From the NCBI GenBank assembly GCA_012931725.1, contig CM022944.1, forward strand, positions 61,848,600 through 61,912,599: DNA of 64,000 nt, given 5' to 3'. Made by a program: the position numbers and the translations under genes. The number at the start of each line of letters is the position of its first letter. Positions within the stretch are counted from its first letter, which is position 1. Shown here piece after piece: positions 45,339 through 58,049 of this stretch. Under the pieces are notes generated by a model that searched no databases, had not been told where the DNA came from, and was given only the letters and a program-made list of their open reading frames with translations. This DNA is from Litsea cubeba (Eukaryota > Streptophyta > Magnoliopsida > Laurales > Lauraceae).

Positions 45339-46440
45339 AAACGATCCTCTTACATCCGAAGATGAGTCTGACTCCGATCAGGCAACGTCTCCTGTTAGAG
45401 CTTCCTGTAATGTGATAGTTCGGGATTATAGCTCTTCCAAAGCATCGTCTGATGAGATCACTTACACTCCGGTGACTCCTAGCAATGTATCTGCTGGAGC
45501 CACCTCATCTCACGTGACTTTCACTGGGACGACACCCTCTCAGGTTTCTTCTCCTGAGACTGTGACTTCAAAGTTCACACCCTTCCTGACTGAAGAATCC
45601 CCATCTATTGATGCTTGGAACGATGAATTGGTCAATGAAGAAGAAAGGTTGCCGGATGTTGTTCAGGACTTGGTCCTGGAAAATGCTCCATGCAACACAA
45701 TCACTGAGGATGGCAACTCTGCTGCAGATACATCCTCAGAAAATGAAAACGACAGCCTCTTGATCCTGAAGACAATCTTCCAAATGAAGACCCTTCTTAA
45801 GAAGCTCTCGAAGTTGGTAGAGGCACCCGCTCTGGCCGGGACTACCATAAAAATTACAACCAATCTTCCTTTACATATGTAAATCCTTCGGGAAGAGATG
45901 TTGTAAGTGCCTCTAGTGGCAATAATGATGAACATGCAGGCCCTAAGAAGGCTCTCAAGTATGACTTGATTGAACACTTCAAGCACATACCTGCACGTCT
46001 GCACATCCTAGATTTATTACGAATGTCTCCATGCACTCGTGATAATCTCATTTTAGAATTACAAAAGCTGAATGGGGATGTCGACAAACATGCCCTGCAA
46101 GTCCTCCAAATTGAAATGGACTACCGGGTCAAAAACTCAGAAGCTTCCTCAAAGGGAGAAAAGAAGAAAACTGAGGGATCATGCATCTAATGCCTCTCGG
46201 TTCAAAAAGCAGCCAGTGCAACCATCGCCTTCACAAAGGAAGACCTCCTACTTGGCGAAACAAGGCACAACCGACCCCTGTACTTTACAGGGTACATTAA
46301 GGAAATGCCTATGCACAGAGTTCAGATCGAGTCAGGTTCTGCACTCAACCTTATCTCCACATCGGCTCTCGAAGAGTTGGGCATCCCACCTAGCAAGCTG
46401 AGCCACTCATCTGTATCTATCTTTGGATACGATGGGAGTA
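45339..46440 (+). pseudogene. Ogre-2 gag-protease linker and first half of protease
   Basis: The acidic Ser/Thr-rich linker resumes with DPLTSEDESDSDQ. Around 45800-46190 it passes through frame changes (ALKYDLIEHFKHIPARLHIL, then LQVLQIEMDYRVKNSE). The protease lead-in FTKEDLLLGETRHNRPLYF is near 46230. The active site reads VQIESGSALNLIS near 46320, with Glu where retropepsins need Asp. Element F interrupts the frame at 46440. Confidence 0.82.
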
Positions 46441-46445
46441 CTCAA

Positions 46446-48225
46446 TGAAAGTGCAGCTAGGGCCAATGAAAGTGTCCTAGAGGTGGGGTGAATAGGATTA
46501 ATGGAATTCTTTTTCCAATTAATACATATTAGTCCAATTTTAATCCCAACTAGGAACAAGAACATAATGAACACAAATAAGAATACAACTTATGCGGAAT
46601 ATGTGTTCAATGTATGAGTGCTTAAACAATCAAAGATAAGACAATTAGTTTCATATTAGTAAGCACAAGTGTGAGTACAACACTCTTCACAAATTCACTT
46701 ATGATTATATCAATGTGCTCAAATGAATATTTGTTAAAGAGTGTGTGCTAAACAAGATTTGATTTACCAATATGATCAATGTTGTTTTCGCACAAGTGGA
46801 TGTGTGTCAATTAAACTAAATATCATTCATATCATTCTCCACAACATATAGATATATAAATCAAGCACAAGAGATAGAGATAGAGAAATTGACACAAGGG
46901 ATTTATAGTGGTTCAGTCACACAGACTTACATCCACTCTCAAGGGTCACACAGTCCCCTGGTTCCACTATGAAGAATCAAACTACACAAGTACTGATTCT
47001 ACATAAATTTTGTTCACGAGGTTCAACCACAAAGATCTACTCCCCACACAACTTTTAGAGTGGTTGAATCACACAGAAACAATCCACTATCATAATTTTT
47101 AAAGTGGTTGAATCACGTAGAAACAATCCACTATCACAAAGATATAATTTGAATGGAGGGCGAAGAAGACTTGCCTCTTTTTGAGAAAGTCTGAAGGTTG
47201 CCACTTGCTTCTTTGATGAAGTACGGAGGATGCTCTTCGAAACTTGTCACCACAGCTCCAAGCTTTGATGCCTCTTGCAATGCTTCCTTGATGTTGATGA
47301 TGATGCTCCAATGTTGTGCTCAGTCAAGGGAAGAGGACTTTGGTCTAGGGATTTGGATAATAAACTATGATAGCTCAAGTTCTTCCCTAGGCAATATTGT
47401 CTCCACACATCACACTTTCCTTAAGCTAATGAAGCTCTTAGATTTGACAAACCAAGCTCATAGTGTGTGTGGAATGATCTATGAGAGCTCTAATATGATA
47501 CACAATGGTTAGGACATGAGCTCTCATGATCTTGGAGGCCTTGGGAATGATTTTCCAAGCCTTAGGGATGATTTGGGGCATTTTTCTATTTACAGAAAGC
47601 TTTCCAACGGTCATAAAATGGCTAATGAACAGTGAATAATGAATAGTGTTACTGTTCAAATGGCTAGTGAATAGTGAACAGTGAACAGTGAATAGTGATG
47701 TTACTGCTCAAACGGCTAGTGAACAGTGAATAGTGTTACTGTTCAAACGGCTAGTGAACAGTGAACAGTGAATAGTGATGTTACTGTTCAAACGATTAGT
47801 GAACAGTGAGTAGTGATGTTACTGTTCATGCGGCTAGCCGTGAGGTAACCGAATAACCATTTTATGAGAGTTTTTGTTCTCTGGAAAAGTAACCGCGAGG
47901 TGACCGAAAACCATGGCTGTTAGCCGACTTCTGAGGCCTGTTTTGAGTCTTGAAAAAGCTGAAAAACAATCTCTAAAACTCTATTAAATAAGCCATTAAA
48001 CTAAGGGTTTTTAGGGCCATGTCTTGGTTGGTTTGGAGTCCCATTTACCTGAATAGGTTGGCACACATATGGTCGTCTTCCTTTATGAATCCAGGCCTTC
48101 CAAGACTTGATCTTCTGCCTTCAAACTTAATCTTCCTTGTGAAATTCTGAGAGGCAAGGTCTTGTATTCTTCGACACGGAATTGACAATACAAAAACAAG
48201 TGCTCATAGGAATGTGGCACTAACA
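46446..48225 (-). repeat. Element F 3' LTR (left copy)
   Basis: 1780 bp, ending in ...TGGCACTAACA (plus strand), i.e. TGTTAGTGCCACATTCC on the minus strand. It includes a minisatellite at 47640-47835 built from GAACAGTGAATAGTG and GTTACTGTTCAAACGGCTA. Its TATA box is mutated (CTGTAAATAG, 47586-47595). Confidence 0.9.
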
Positions 48226-51200
48226 ATCTCCCCCTTTGTCGATTTCGTGGCAAAACACCTATTCTTGATTGAAATACAACAAATGGACTTAAATACAACT
48301 AAGATTACAAGAGTACATGATCTTTACAAAAGATACAACAATTACAACTCAAAGACTCATGACTCTAAATACTCCCCCTGAGAATGTGCTTTGTCTCTTA
48401 AAGATATACCTGCATAAGACATTGACATACACATTCTATGGTGGGTTTGCTACTCCCCCTTAATTGTTAGTCACAAAATATCATAGATAGAGTGTGTTTT
48501 CACCCTTTGTTCTACACTCTCCCCCTTTGTTTAATCTTTCCATTTTCAAGATTCAATCCATTTATTCTCCCCCTTTTTTGTCACAAATTGACAAAGAGAT
48601 GTCCCGATGAAGCATATGGAGTACTATAAAGAGATAAGGAGAAGTGAGAGATATCAATATTTAGCATATTATGATATCAAGGACATAAAAAGATTCACCT
48701 ATAAGCATAGAGGGGTTAGCAAGCATGATATCAAAAGATTTGACTATAAAGAGATGTAATCATGCTAAGATGGAATTGAACTATATAAATCAACTAAGAA
48801 AGTCCATATCAATTCCATGAATCCATTTAAGGATTCTCTAAGTCCTTCAAATGATACAAACTGATTGAAGAGTAAGGACTCAATAAAGATCATATGAAAT
48901 TTCATTTCATTGACCTTTTTCACCACTTAACCGTAGTGATGAACCTGCATAATCATACTGATATAACTATGAAGCACATACAATGATTATGAGGAATGCA
49001 TGAGGTTCCAAAATAAAATCAATCCACTTAAAAACATATGATAGGAACATGCATTATGATACCAAAGAAAATAAAATCCAAAACCATAACATTCAATCTT
49101 TAGAAAAATTTAACTTACAAAGGCATAATGAATGTTATGAGGATGAATGCAATCACCAAATGAATTCAATCATCAAAATAAGCGATTATAATCTAAAATG
49201 ATGAATTGGGTACATTGCATTCCAAACAAGTCATCAAGATACGAAATTCACAAATAGAGGAGCATATGACTTGTAAAATCATCACACAAAAGAAAAACAC
49301 AATACAGAGCATAGTGATGATCAAAGATAAAAACATCCATATCTTAGAAAAATACCAGAACTAAAAACTCATGGATGTGGCAATATGAGAAATACATAAA
49401 GATGTACCTATAAAAGTTAATGCATTCTCAATTAAAAATTATTTTGTTTAAAAAAAAACTTAAAAACAAATATTCATCATATTCATATATGTGTCTCCAT
49501 GATCCTCAAATATGAATTCTCTTTTGATCATCTAAAAGATGTCTACTCCCCCTTAACATCATTCTCTTCTTTTTGTCAATATGATGACAATGAATATACC
49601 GATGTAATGCATGAAGAAGATGTAAGGCATGAAACTAGGGAGTTCTCAAATATAACAATTAAAGCTTACATTGATCAAATTTCTCAAGATGTTGCTAATC
49701 ATGGAAAGACATAATGATGAATAGATGAGTACCAATTGAAAATCTCATTTTGAAAGCATGTATCTAAACATGGCCCAAAATGAAAATCAATTGCATAATT
49801 TTCCATTTAAGTAAAAAATTAAAATCAATGGAAAATTCATTTTCCAAATCATATTTATTTTCAAAAAGACAAAACAACTTATTTGAAAAATATGAGATGG
49901 GACATCAAATCACATCTCATTCAATTTTGCATTTTAGAAAATATACCTATCAAGAACATATGCAAAATGAATTGTTGACTCCAAAACATAGACAAGATCG
50001 AAAGAGATTTACATGTACTGGAGGACAACAACTTAAGATTCAACCAAGTATATGAATCATGTTTCTTGTTGGTGAGGATATAAGCATCAGAGAAGTGTTT
50101 TACGTGATCACACGGAATTACAGGTCAGTTCCATAGCTACCACACATGGAATTACGCTTGGCAAACCCAACACGTGAGGAGTCTCCCGTCTCCTCCCACT
50201 CTCTTAGCCAACAAGTGAGGAGTCTCCCATCTCCTCCCATTTCCTCCCTTAAACGTTAATGTTTGAATGATTCAAATAGATATACCAATATGAGTGCAAC
50301 TTGGAATGAATCAAGGTGGAGTATCCAAAGCATTAAATCAATTCCATAATGATGTACATGTTAAGGATACAACAAAAAAAAATCATGAATTGTTTAATAA
50401 ATTTTTTTAAAATGCTAAAACTCTGAACTGGTTTTGAAATCATGTAACTAATACATATGTTTCAAAACAGAGAAATCCATGAGAATAGTGGTATTAATCA
50501 TAGCATAAGCATCTTTAACTCTTGAAAATCATATGCTATGAGAAATATCATCATTTCAGATACTTTATGAAATGAAGTTTAACTATCATGAAGCCAACCT
50601 CTTCAAGAAAATAATCATAATTTAGAGGAGGCAAACATGAGAGATAAGATGCTAAAGTAAAATTTCAATTCAATGTTCGCAAGATTTGTCACATTTTAAG
50701 ACATACCAAACAAATAGAAAACCATGAAAAGAACATGGATGTGACAAACACAAAACTCACTAAGCATCATGAATATTCATCACTTATAAAAATATAAGTT
50801 GAATGCATCATGATGAATATAAGAAATTGCATAAAAATAAGATTGGGTGTTGTGTGCAATTTCCAAGGTGTAAAACATATGAACTCAACAAATATAACAT
50901 CCATCAAATAATAGTTATGATCATAATGAACAAGAAATGGATTGGAAGAGATCCATATGAGCAACAACACACTTATGAAAATTGAAACATGTACAAATAT
51001 GAAATCATAAACATGGATCAATCAACATAACCATCCTCCTTAAATAAAGACTAACAAGCACAAGGATGGATTTTATAGTTCTTAGTATGGAGTTAACAAA
51101 AGAAAACAACACAACCATACATAGAACCATTTAGCATTTGCATATAGAGGGTCATATCATCAACAAATAAATTTTTTACCCTTGCAAATGTACCTACATA

Positions 51201-54007
51201 CATGAAATAAGGAAAATACCTTTTATAAGTACCTGTTAACAAAAGAAATTGAAAATGAAAAACATAACAGGGTATCATGTATGGTAGTAGCCTCTAAGAG
51301 TTTAAGGCCATGAAGAAAAACAATCATGTATACCAATTGGAACAAGAAATACCAATTGAGATTCAAGGATAAGACTATTAGCTCAATCACTCTACAATGG
51401 AGTTAAAAGGAATATAACTACTAGGATTAATCCAAATTAGAGCTATCCATGATGTTATGGGGTTAACTAATCATAGCATCAATCAATATAACTAAGAAAA
51501 TCATATGCTATGAATATTTTGAAATCATCTCATCCAATCATGAATATAACTATCATGTGCAAGATGAATGAGATGAATGAAATGAAGTTCAAACATGAAG
51601 CCCACCTCAACCATTAACCAACCAAGATTATGAACACATGAGTATGGTGGTTATGAAATTTTGTAAGAGCATGAGAGGTGGCAATCATGAAATTATGATG
51701 CTAATAGAAAGTGACATGGAATAAAAACATATTACTATCAAGATCAATCCAATGTATACTAGGTTTTTCACATTTTCAAGATATGACATCAATTGGATAT
51801 GACAAAAATAAAAAATGATACCAATTGAATATAGAACAAGATTAAGAGCAAAGATGTGATAAACATAAAATTCCCTCAAGCATCATAAATTGTTATTCAT
51901 CACTTTTAATGATATAACTAGTGACCATAGTGATGAACATTCTAAATTGCATGAAATGTCTCTTGGTGATACATGCAATTTGAAAGTGTCAAATCATATG
52001 AATTCAACATCTATAAAATTCATTAAACAATAGGTATAACTATGAAATACAAGGAATGGATTTCAAAGAGGTTCATATGATCAAGATCACTACTATGAAG
52101 TTGAAACATGTATAAGGATGACATCACTTAGAGAATATACAAGAATCAACATCATAACTATCCATTTCAAAAAAAAATAATGACTAGAAAGCATAAAGGA
52201 TGGGTTTGGGAGTTCTAGTATGGTATCCACAAATGTAACTTAAGAGCACGACCATACAAGGAACTATTAGACATTTGCAAAAAGTGGATTAAATAAAATC
52301 AAGTTCTAACAAAATAATCTCCATTTTAGCAAATGTACTAAAAGAATCATGAAACATTATCATTATGCATTAAAAATATGCACAAGACTAAGTATAGATT
52401 TCAAATTCTATTTCATGATCCACAAAACATACAAATCAATTTGCTCATGAAAGGAATATAACTACAAGAGCTCATACAAATTGACTTGAATAAGTATGAC
52501 TTGATATCAATTGGAAAATACATTAAGATAAAATGTATAACTATAAGGCTCTAACCAATTGAATTTCAAGTGTATCAAAGAATTTGATTTTCATATAAAG
52601 ATTCTAACTTAGTAAGCATATAATGAAAATCAATTTTGATCATATCTCTTCAATGAGGCACAATTATTTATCAACTTGCATTTTTAAAAGATATGACTTA
52701 TTTGAAACACATACAGGCTGATTTTTCAAAACAATAATTTTTCATATGAAAATATAACTTAGAAATCTATGGAAAAACTAAATTGTTTTAAATCATTTGT
52801 TTTTCAAAAAAAATCTTACTTATGACAAACAAACAAATGAATTTACAACTACAATTGATCATGAATAATCTAGCTAAGAGGGCTTTTGAAATCATAATCA
52901 ATTGATCATGTATAGAAATGCAATGCAAGAGATATAACTCAAAGACAGCAAAAAGCAAATCTAACATGATGAAATTTTAATCAAATGATTTTGAAAACCA
53001 TGTTATGAAACAAGAGAAGTACATGAAAACAAAATCAATTGATCATAAGTAAACAATGCATTTTAAGAAATGTAATTCTATAAAAATAGAAATGCAAATT
53101 GTTTGTAATAACCATACATTTCCAAAAAGACAAGGAAATGCTTTTATTGACAATGCTTTTGAAACTCAAAACTTTTAAGAGCATTTGTCAAAATATAACT
53201 TGAAACCAATTGGAAAATGCGTTTATTCAAAAACACATTTATTTTGAGAAATATACCTATAGATAGATAACCAATTGAGTTTCGAGTATGTTACAAGAAT
53301 TGAGTTTCTCATACAAGAGATTAAATATAAAAAGAGAAACAAATTCAATTCTCAGAACTTTCAACTTGTGCTTTAAACAATATAACTATTACAAACAAAT
53401 ACAAGTTGAGAATAATTTTCCATTTCAAAACAAAAACTATGGAAAATTTATTTTTCAAAAATATCTAATTTAAAAAAAAAAGATATATATAACTTATGAA
53501 ATTCATTAATTTTTGAAAAACAGGGGATGTACCATTAATTGATCATGGATAGAAAATCTTTTAAGTCCATAATTAATTGAAGCACATTAAAAGAGCATTG
53601 AAATGCATTTTTAGAGATATAACAATATGAATACAAAATGCACATCAATAAGATACAATCAAGTGATTTTGTGAACCAAAAGATATAACGATAATAGTTT
53701 ATGAGAACAAAATCAATTGACTACAAATATTTTTGCATTAAAACAAATGTAACTATATAAACTCAAAATGCAAAAGTTCATAGACCAACAATATGAAATA
53801 ATTGAAAAGAAATAGGTTGGTCCAAAAGGGTTCAAGATGTTAGGTCTTTCTAACAATCTTCCTTTGAAAAACATCCTAAGGTCTTGGAAGGTTTGTCCTT
53901 GAGGTCCCTCCGATACATGAGGTCCCTCTAAGGAATTGGCACTAGCAATGAAACAAGATCAACTCCGGGTTGTTAAGCCTTTATGGAGTAACCGCTCTGA
54001 TACCAAA
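48226..54007 (-). other. Element F interior, non-coding
   Basis: About 5.8 kb of A/T-rich sequence without a supported gene on either strand. The 3' side (minus orientation) has several polypurine tracts, seen as CTCCCCCTT on the plus strand near 48228, 48372, 48452, 48528, 48566 and 49545. The motif ATATAACT recurs throughout. Confidence 0.8.
53994..54005 (-). other. Primer-binding site of F
   Basis: TGGTATCAGAGC on the minus strand, two bases inside the right LTR; exact tRNA-iMet type. Confidence 0.92.
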
Positions 54008-55768
54008 TGAAAGGGTAGCTAGGGCTAATGAAAGTGTCCTAAAGGGGGGGTGGGTGAATAGGACTAATAGAATTCTTTTCCCAATTAAAACATCTTAGTC
54101 CAATTTTAATCCCAACTAGGAACAAGAACATAATGAACACAAATAAGAATACAACTTATGTGGAATATGTGTTCAATGTATGAGCTCTTAAGCAATCAAA
54201 GATAAGACAATTAGTTTCATATTAGTAAGCACAAGTGTGAGTACAACACTCTTCACAAATTCACTTATGATTTATATCAATGTGCTCAAATGAATATTTG
54301 TTAAAGAGTGTGTGCTAACAAGATTTGATTTACCAATATGATCAATGTTGTTTTCGCACAAGTGGATGTGTGTCAATTAAACTAAATATCATTCATATCA
54401 TTCTCCACAACATATAGATATATAAATCAAGCACAAGAGATAGAGATAGAGAAATTGACACAAGAGATTTATAGTGGTTCAGTCACACAGACTTACATCC
54501 ACTCTCAAGGGCCACACAGTCCCCTGGTTCCACTATGAATAATCAAACTACACAAGTACTGATTCTACATAAATTTTGTTCACGAGGTTCGACCACACAG
54601 ATTTACTCCCCATTTTTGTTCACGAGGTTTGATCGCAAAGGTCTACTCCCCACACACAACTTTTAGAGTGGTTGAATCACACAGAAACAATCCACTATCA
54701 CAAATTTTACAGTGGTTGAGTCACGTAGAAATAATCCACTATCACAAAGATATAATTTGAATGGAGGGCGAAGAACACTTGCCTCTTTCTGATAAAGTCT
54801 GGAGGTTGCCACTTGCTTCTTTGACGAAGTCTGGAGGATGCTCTTCGAAACTTGTCACCGCAGCTCCAAGCTTTGATGCCTCTTGCAATGCTTCCTTGAT
54901 GTTGATGATGATGCTCCAATGTTGTGCTTAGTCAAGGGAAGAGGTCTTTGGTCTAGGGATTTGGATAATAAACTATGATAGCTCAAGTTCTTCCCTAGGC
55001 AATATTGTCTCCACACATCACACTTTCCATAAGCTAATGAAGCTCTTAGATGTGACAAACCAAGCTCATAGTGTGTGGAATGATCTATGAGAGCTCTAAT
55101 ATGATACACAATGGTTAGGACATGAGCTCTCATGATCTTGGAGGCCTTAGGAATGATTTGGGGCGTTATTCTATTTATAGAAAGCTTTCCAACGGTCATA
55201 AAACGGCTAGTGAACAGTGAATAATGAATAGTGTTATTGTTCAAACGGCTAGTGAACAATGAACAGTGAATAGTGATATTACTGTTCAAACGGCTAGTGA
55301 ACAGTGAACAGTGAATAGTGATGTTATTGTTCAAACAGCTAGTGAACAGTGAATAGTGATGTTACTGTTCATGCGGCTAGCCGCGAGGTAACCGAAAAAC
55401 CATTTTAAGAGAGTTTTTGCTCTCTGAAAAAGTAACCGCGAGGTGACCGAAAACCATGGCGGTTAACCGACTTCTGAGGCCTGTTTTGAGTCTTGAAAAA
55501 GCTGAAAAACAATCTCTAAAACTCTATTAAATAAGCCATTAAACTAAGGATTTTTAGGGCCATGTCTTGGTTGGTTTGGAGTCCCATTTACCTGAATAGG
55601 TTGGCACACATATGGTCGTCTTCCTTTATGAATCCAGGCCTTCCAAGACTTGATATTCTGCCTTAAAACTTAATCTTCCTTGTGAAATTCTGAGAGGCAA
55701 GGTCTTGTAATCTTCGACACATAATTGACAATACAAAAACAAGTGCTCATAGGAATGTGGCACTGACA
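54008..55768 (-). repeat. Element F 5' LTR (right copy)
   Basis: 1761 bp; clear match to 46446-48225 with indels, including a ~45-bp local duplication near 54600-54645. TATA box CTATAAATAG on the minus strand at 55171-55180. A minisatellite with the GAACAGTGAATAGTG unit lies at 55204-55372. Confidence 0.9.
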
Positions 55769-55773
55769 CTCAA

Positions 55774-56051
55774 AGGCCTATCGGCAAAATCGGGTTCAAG
55801 TTGCAGATCGGTGATCTTATCTCTGAGGTCACTGTATATGCAATAAAAACCCCTTCATGCTACAACATCCTTCTCGGACGCCCCTGGATCCATGAGAATG
55901 GTGTTGTCCCTTCAACTTTACATCAATGCATCAAGTTTGTTGGCTACGACGGCATGATACATCGAGTCTTTGTGGACAGAAAACCCTTCAAAGGTAAAGA
56001 AGTCCACTTCGCAGACTCACATATGTATGAAGGTGAAAAAGAAGAAGAGTA
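55774..56051 (+). pseudogene. Ogre-2 protease, second half
   Basis: Continues the frame interrupted by F (KLQIGDLISEVTVYAIKT, then NILLGRPWIHENGVVPSTLH). A TAG at 56050-56052 ends the frame, and the same frame stays open after it. The ILLGRPW motif is the usual C-terminal retropepsin signature. Confidence 0.88.
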
Positions 56052-57077
56052 GAAGCACACAGCACCCTTTGCCGAGAATCTCCAGAAAGATGAAGGCAAG
56101 GCTCCTCAACAATCACCGGAAGAAAACGAACCATCCGGTAAATTCGAAGAGAGCATTCAAACTCCCTTCATCATCTCCCTCAAACCTTCAAAGCCTTTTG
56201 TCATCACGACTAAAGTGAAGAAGGCAAAACAAAAGTCTGGGGGCAAATTTGTTGTCTCTTTCGTGTCTATCATGCAAGACACGGATTCGGATTCAGAGTT
56301 AGAAGACGACACATCATCAAGCTAAGCTGACACTCAGCAAGTTCAGCCTGCTCTTACTCTAATGGAGACAACTTCTGACATAGAAGATCCTACGTCAGCT
56401 TCCTTCGTTGTTCCAGCAACTTCAGCAATGGAAAAGCCGATCTTCTTTCATAGATCGGATGCTTCTTCATCAAACTCCATGCTTGAACCCTTCCAAAATG
56501 AAGGTATGCCTCAACTATCCTTGTACAGTCCTGTGGTACAAGCTATTATGAAGAAAATGGGCTATGACGCTCAAAACCCAGTTGGTTTGGGAGAAGGACG
56601 CGGTATTCTCACACCATTGGGGCCCGTCTTGACCAAAAGCCAGCTGGAAGATTGGAGACTCTACGACGATGTAGAAAAGACTTCACACGGGCTAGGTATG
56701 ATCCTAACACTCCCCTGAGACAGTTGACATAAAGGCTTAAAAGTCAATTTACTGACCAAGCCTCAACATCTCAAGTCCATGAAGACATCGATCTCCCTGG
56801 ATATATCTTCAATGAGTCACCTGACAAAGATCGAGGAAGCTCATCCAATTGGTACGATTTCTCTGACAATGAAGAGGAATTGTTCGATGGTACAGACATG
56901 TGGTTTTCTGACCCAGAAGAGCCCTCGTCACCAAAAGAAGTACCCTACTTTGACCCGGTTTCAACAGGCGATTGGGATCATCTCATAACAAGCCTTGAGA
57001 AAATTGTCAATTAAGAAGACCTGTGCAAAGGAACAAATCCTTGGTCTGGAAATACCCTTGAAGCCTGAGAAGGTTTC
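56052..57077 (+). pseudogene. Ogre-2 protease-RT linker with G-patch-like segment
   Basis: A Lys/Ser/Glu-rich stretch is broken by a TAA at 56323-56325. The frame 56362-56718 contains IMKKMGYDAQNPVGLGEGRG at about 56543-56600, a Gly-rich pattern like a G-patch (MGY...GLG...G), a motif known after protease in some retroelements. A TGA at 56716-56718 and a later frame change follow. An acidic segment (YDFSDNEEELFDGTD) leads toward reverse transcriptase. Ogre elements are reported to splice an intron between protease and reverse transcriptase; I could not place one here. Confidence 0.6.
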
Positions 57078-58049
57078 GTGGAGCTAGAAGCCTCCGAATA
57101 TATTGTGGAGGAACCACCTTCGAACCTTCCAACAGAAGATCATGTTCAAAAGATAGACTTGGGAACACCAGATAACCCACGTCATGTATTCATAAGCAAG
57201 AATATAAAGGATGATGAGTTACTCGAGTATATCGCATTTCTTCATGAGTTCGTTGATTGCTTTGCATGGTCTTACGTTGAAATGCCTGGCTTAGACCCTA
57301 AAATAGCAGTCCACAAACTCAATCTTAAAGAAGATATCAAGCCTGTCAAGCAAGGCCAAAGAAGATTCCGTCCAAATGTGATGGATAAAATCGAACAAGA
57401 AGTTCAAAAACTCAAAAGCGTCAGCTTCATCCGTAAGGAACAACATCCTGAATGGTTGGCCAACATTGTCCCCGTGACAAAGAAAAACGGGCAGATCAGG
57501 GTCTGTATTGACTATAGAGACCTGAATGGTGCATGCCCTAAAGATGAATTTTCGCTCCCCATACCAGAGGTAATGATTGATAATACCTGTGGATTCGAGC
57601 GAATGACATTCATGGATGGTTTCTCTGGCTACAATCAGATAAAGATGCATCCTGAAGATGAGAAACATACATCTTTTCGGACCCCATTTGGCGTGTATTG
57701 CTACACTGTCATGCCATTTGGTCTGAAAAATGCTGGTGCAACATATCAGAGTGCTATGATGAAAATATTCCAAGATATGCAGCACAAGACAGTCGAGTGT
57801 TACGTTGATGACCTCGCCATCAAAAGCAAAAGAAAAGAAGATCATCTCAAGGACCTTCGAGAAGTCTTCCTTCGACTTCGCAAACACAAGCTGCGAATGA
57901 ATCCTTTGAAATGCTTCTTCGGCGTCTCATCGGGTAAGTTCCTCGGATTCCTAGTTCGGAACGCTGGAATAGAGCTTGACCCCATAAAAGTCAAAGCCAT
58001 TCTAGAAATGCCCTCTCCAAGAACCTTGAGAGAACTCAAAGGGCTTTAA
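57078..58049 (+). pseudogene. Ogre-2 reverse transcriptase
   Basis: A 323-codon open frame with EWLANIVPVTKKNGQIRVCI, LNGACPKDEFSLPIPEVMID, VMPFGLKNAGATYQSAM and the catalytic YVDD at 57801-57812. The thumb region follows (KFLGFLVRNAGIELDPIKVK). It ends at a TAA at 58047-58049 where related elements have Gln in LxGRLAYIRRF; a TAG follows nine bases later in the same frame. The core itself is intact. Confidence 0.93.

Larger units (their letters stand above)
46446..55768 (-). mobile_element. Element F: 9.3 kb non-coding LTR element (LARD-like), probably copia-derived
   Basis: Two LTRs of about 1.77 kb bound a 5.8 kb A/T-rich interior. Target duplications CTCAA lie at 46441-46445 and 55769-55773. 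On the minus strand, the tRNA-iMet primer site follows the right LTR and AAAGGGGGAGATTG precedes the left LTR, fixing the orientation. No frame above ~90 codons and no gag or pol motif is visible, so it is a non-autonomous large retrotransposon derivative. The AAAGGGGGAG-type tract before the 3' LTR resembles copia elements of the SIRE/Tork kind (inference). Confidence 0.88.

Noticed and set aside
49499..50055. Short frames (71-91 codons) in the interior of F as genes
   Set aside because: A/T-rich chance frames with no domain, biased composition or partner; they fit the random expectation for such sequence.
14208..55180. Identical CTATAAATAG boxes in A, Ogre and F taken as shared ancestry
   Set aside because: This is the common plant TATA consensus; flanking sequence is unrelated.
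56719..57077. A defined Ogre intron between protease and reverse transcriptase
   Set aside because: Frame changes and stops are present, but I could not find a donor and acceptor that restore the frame convincingly.
57291..57887. Minus-strand 198-codon frame in Ogre-2 reverse transcriptase
   Set aside because: Mirror of a well-supported reverse transcriptase with an intact YVDD.
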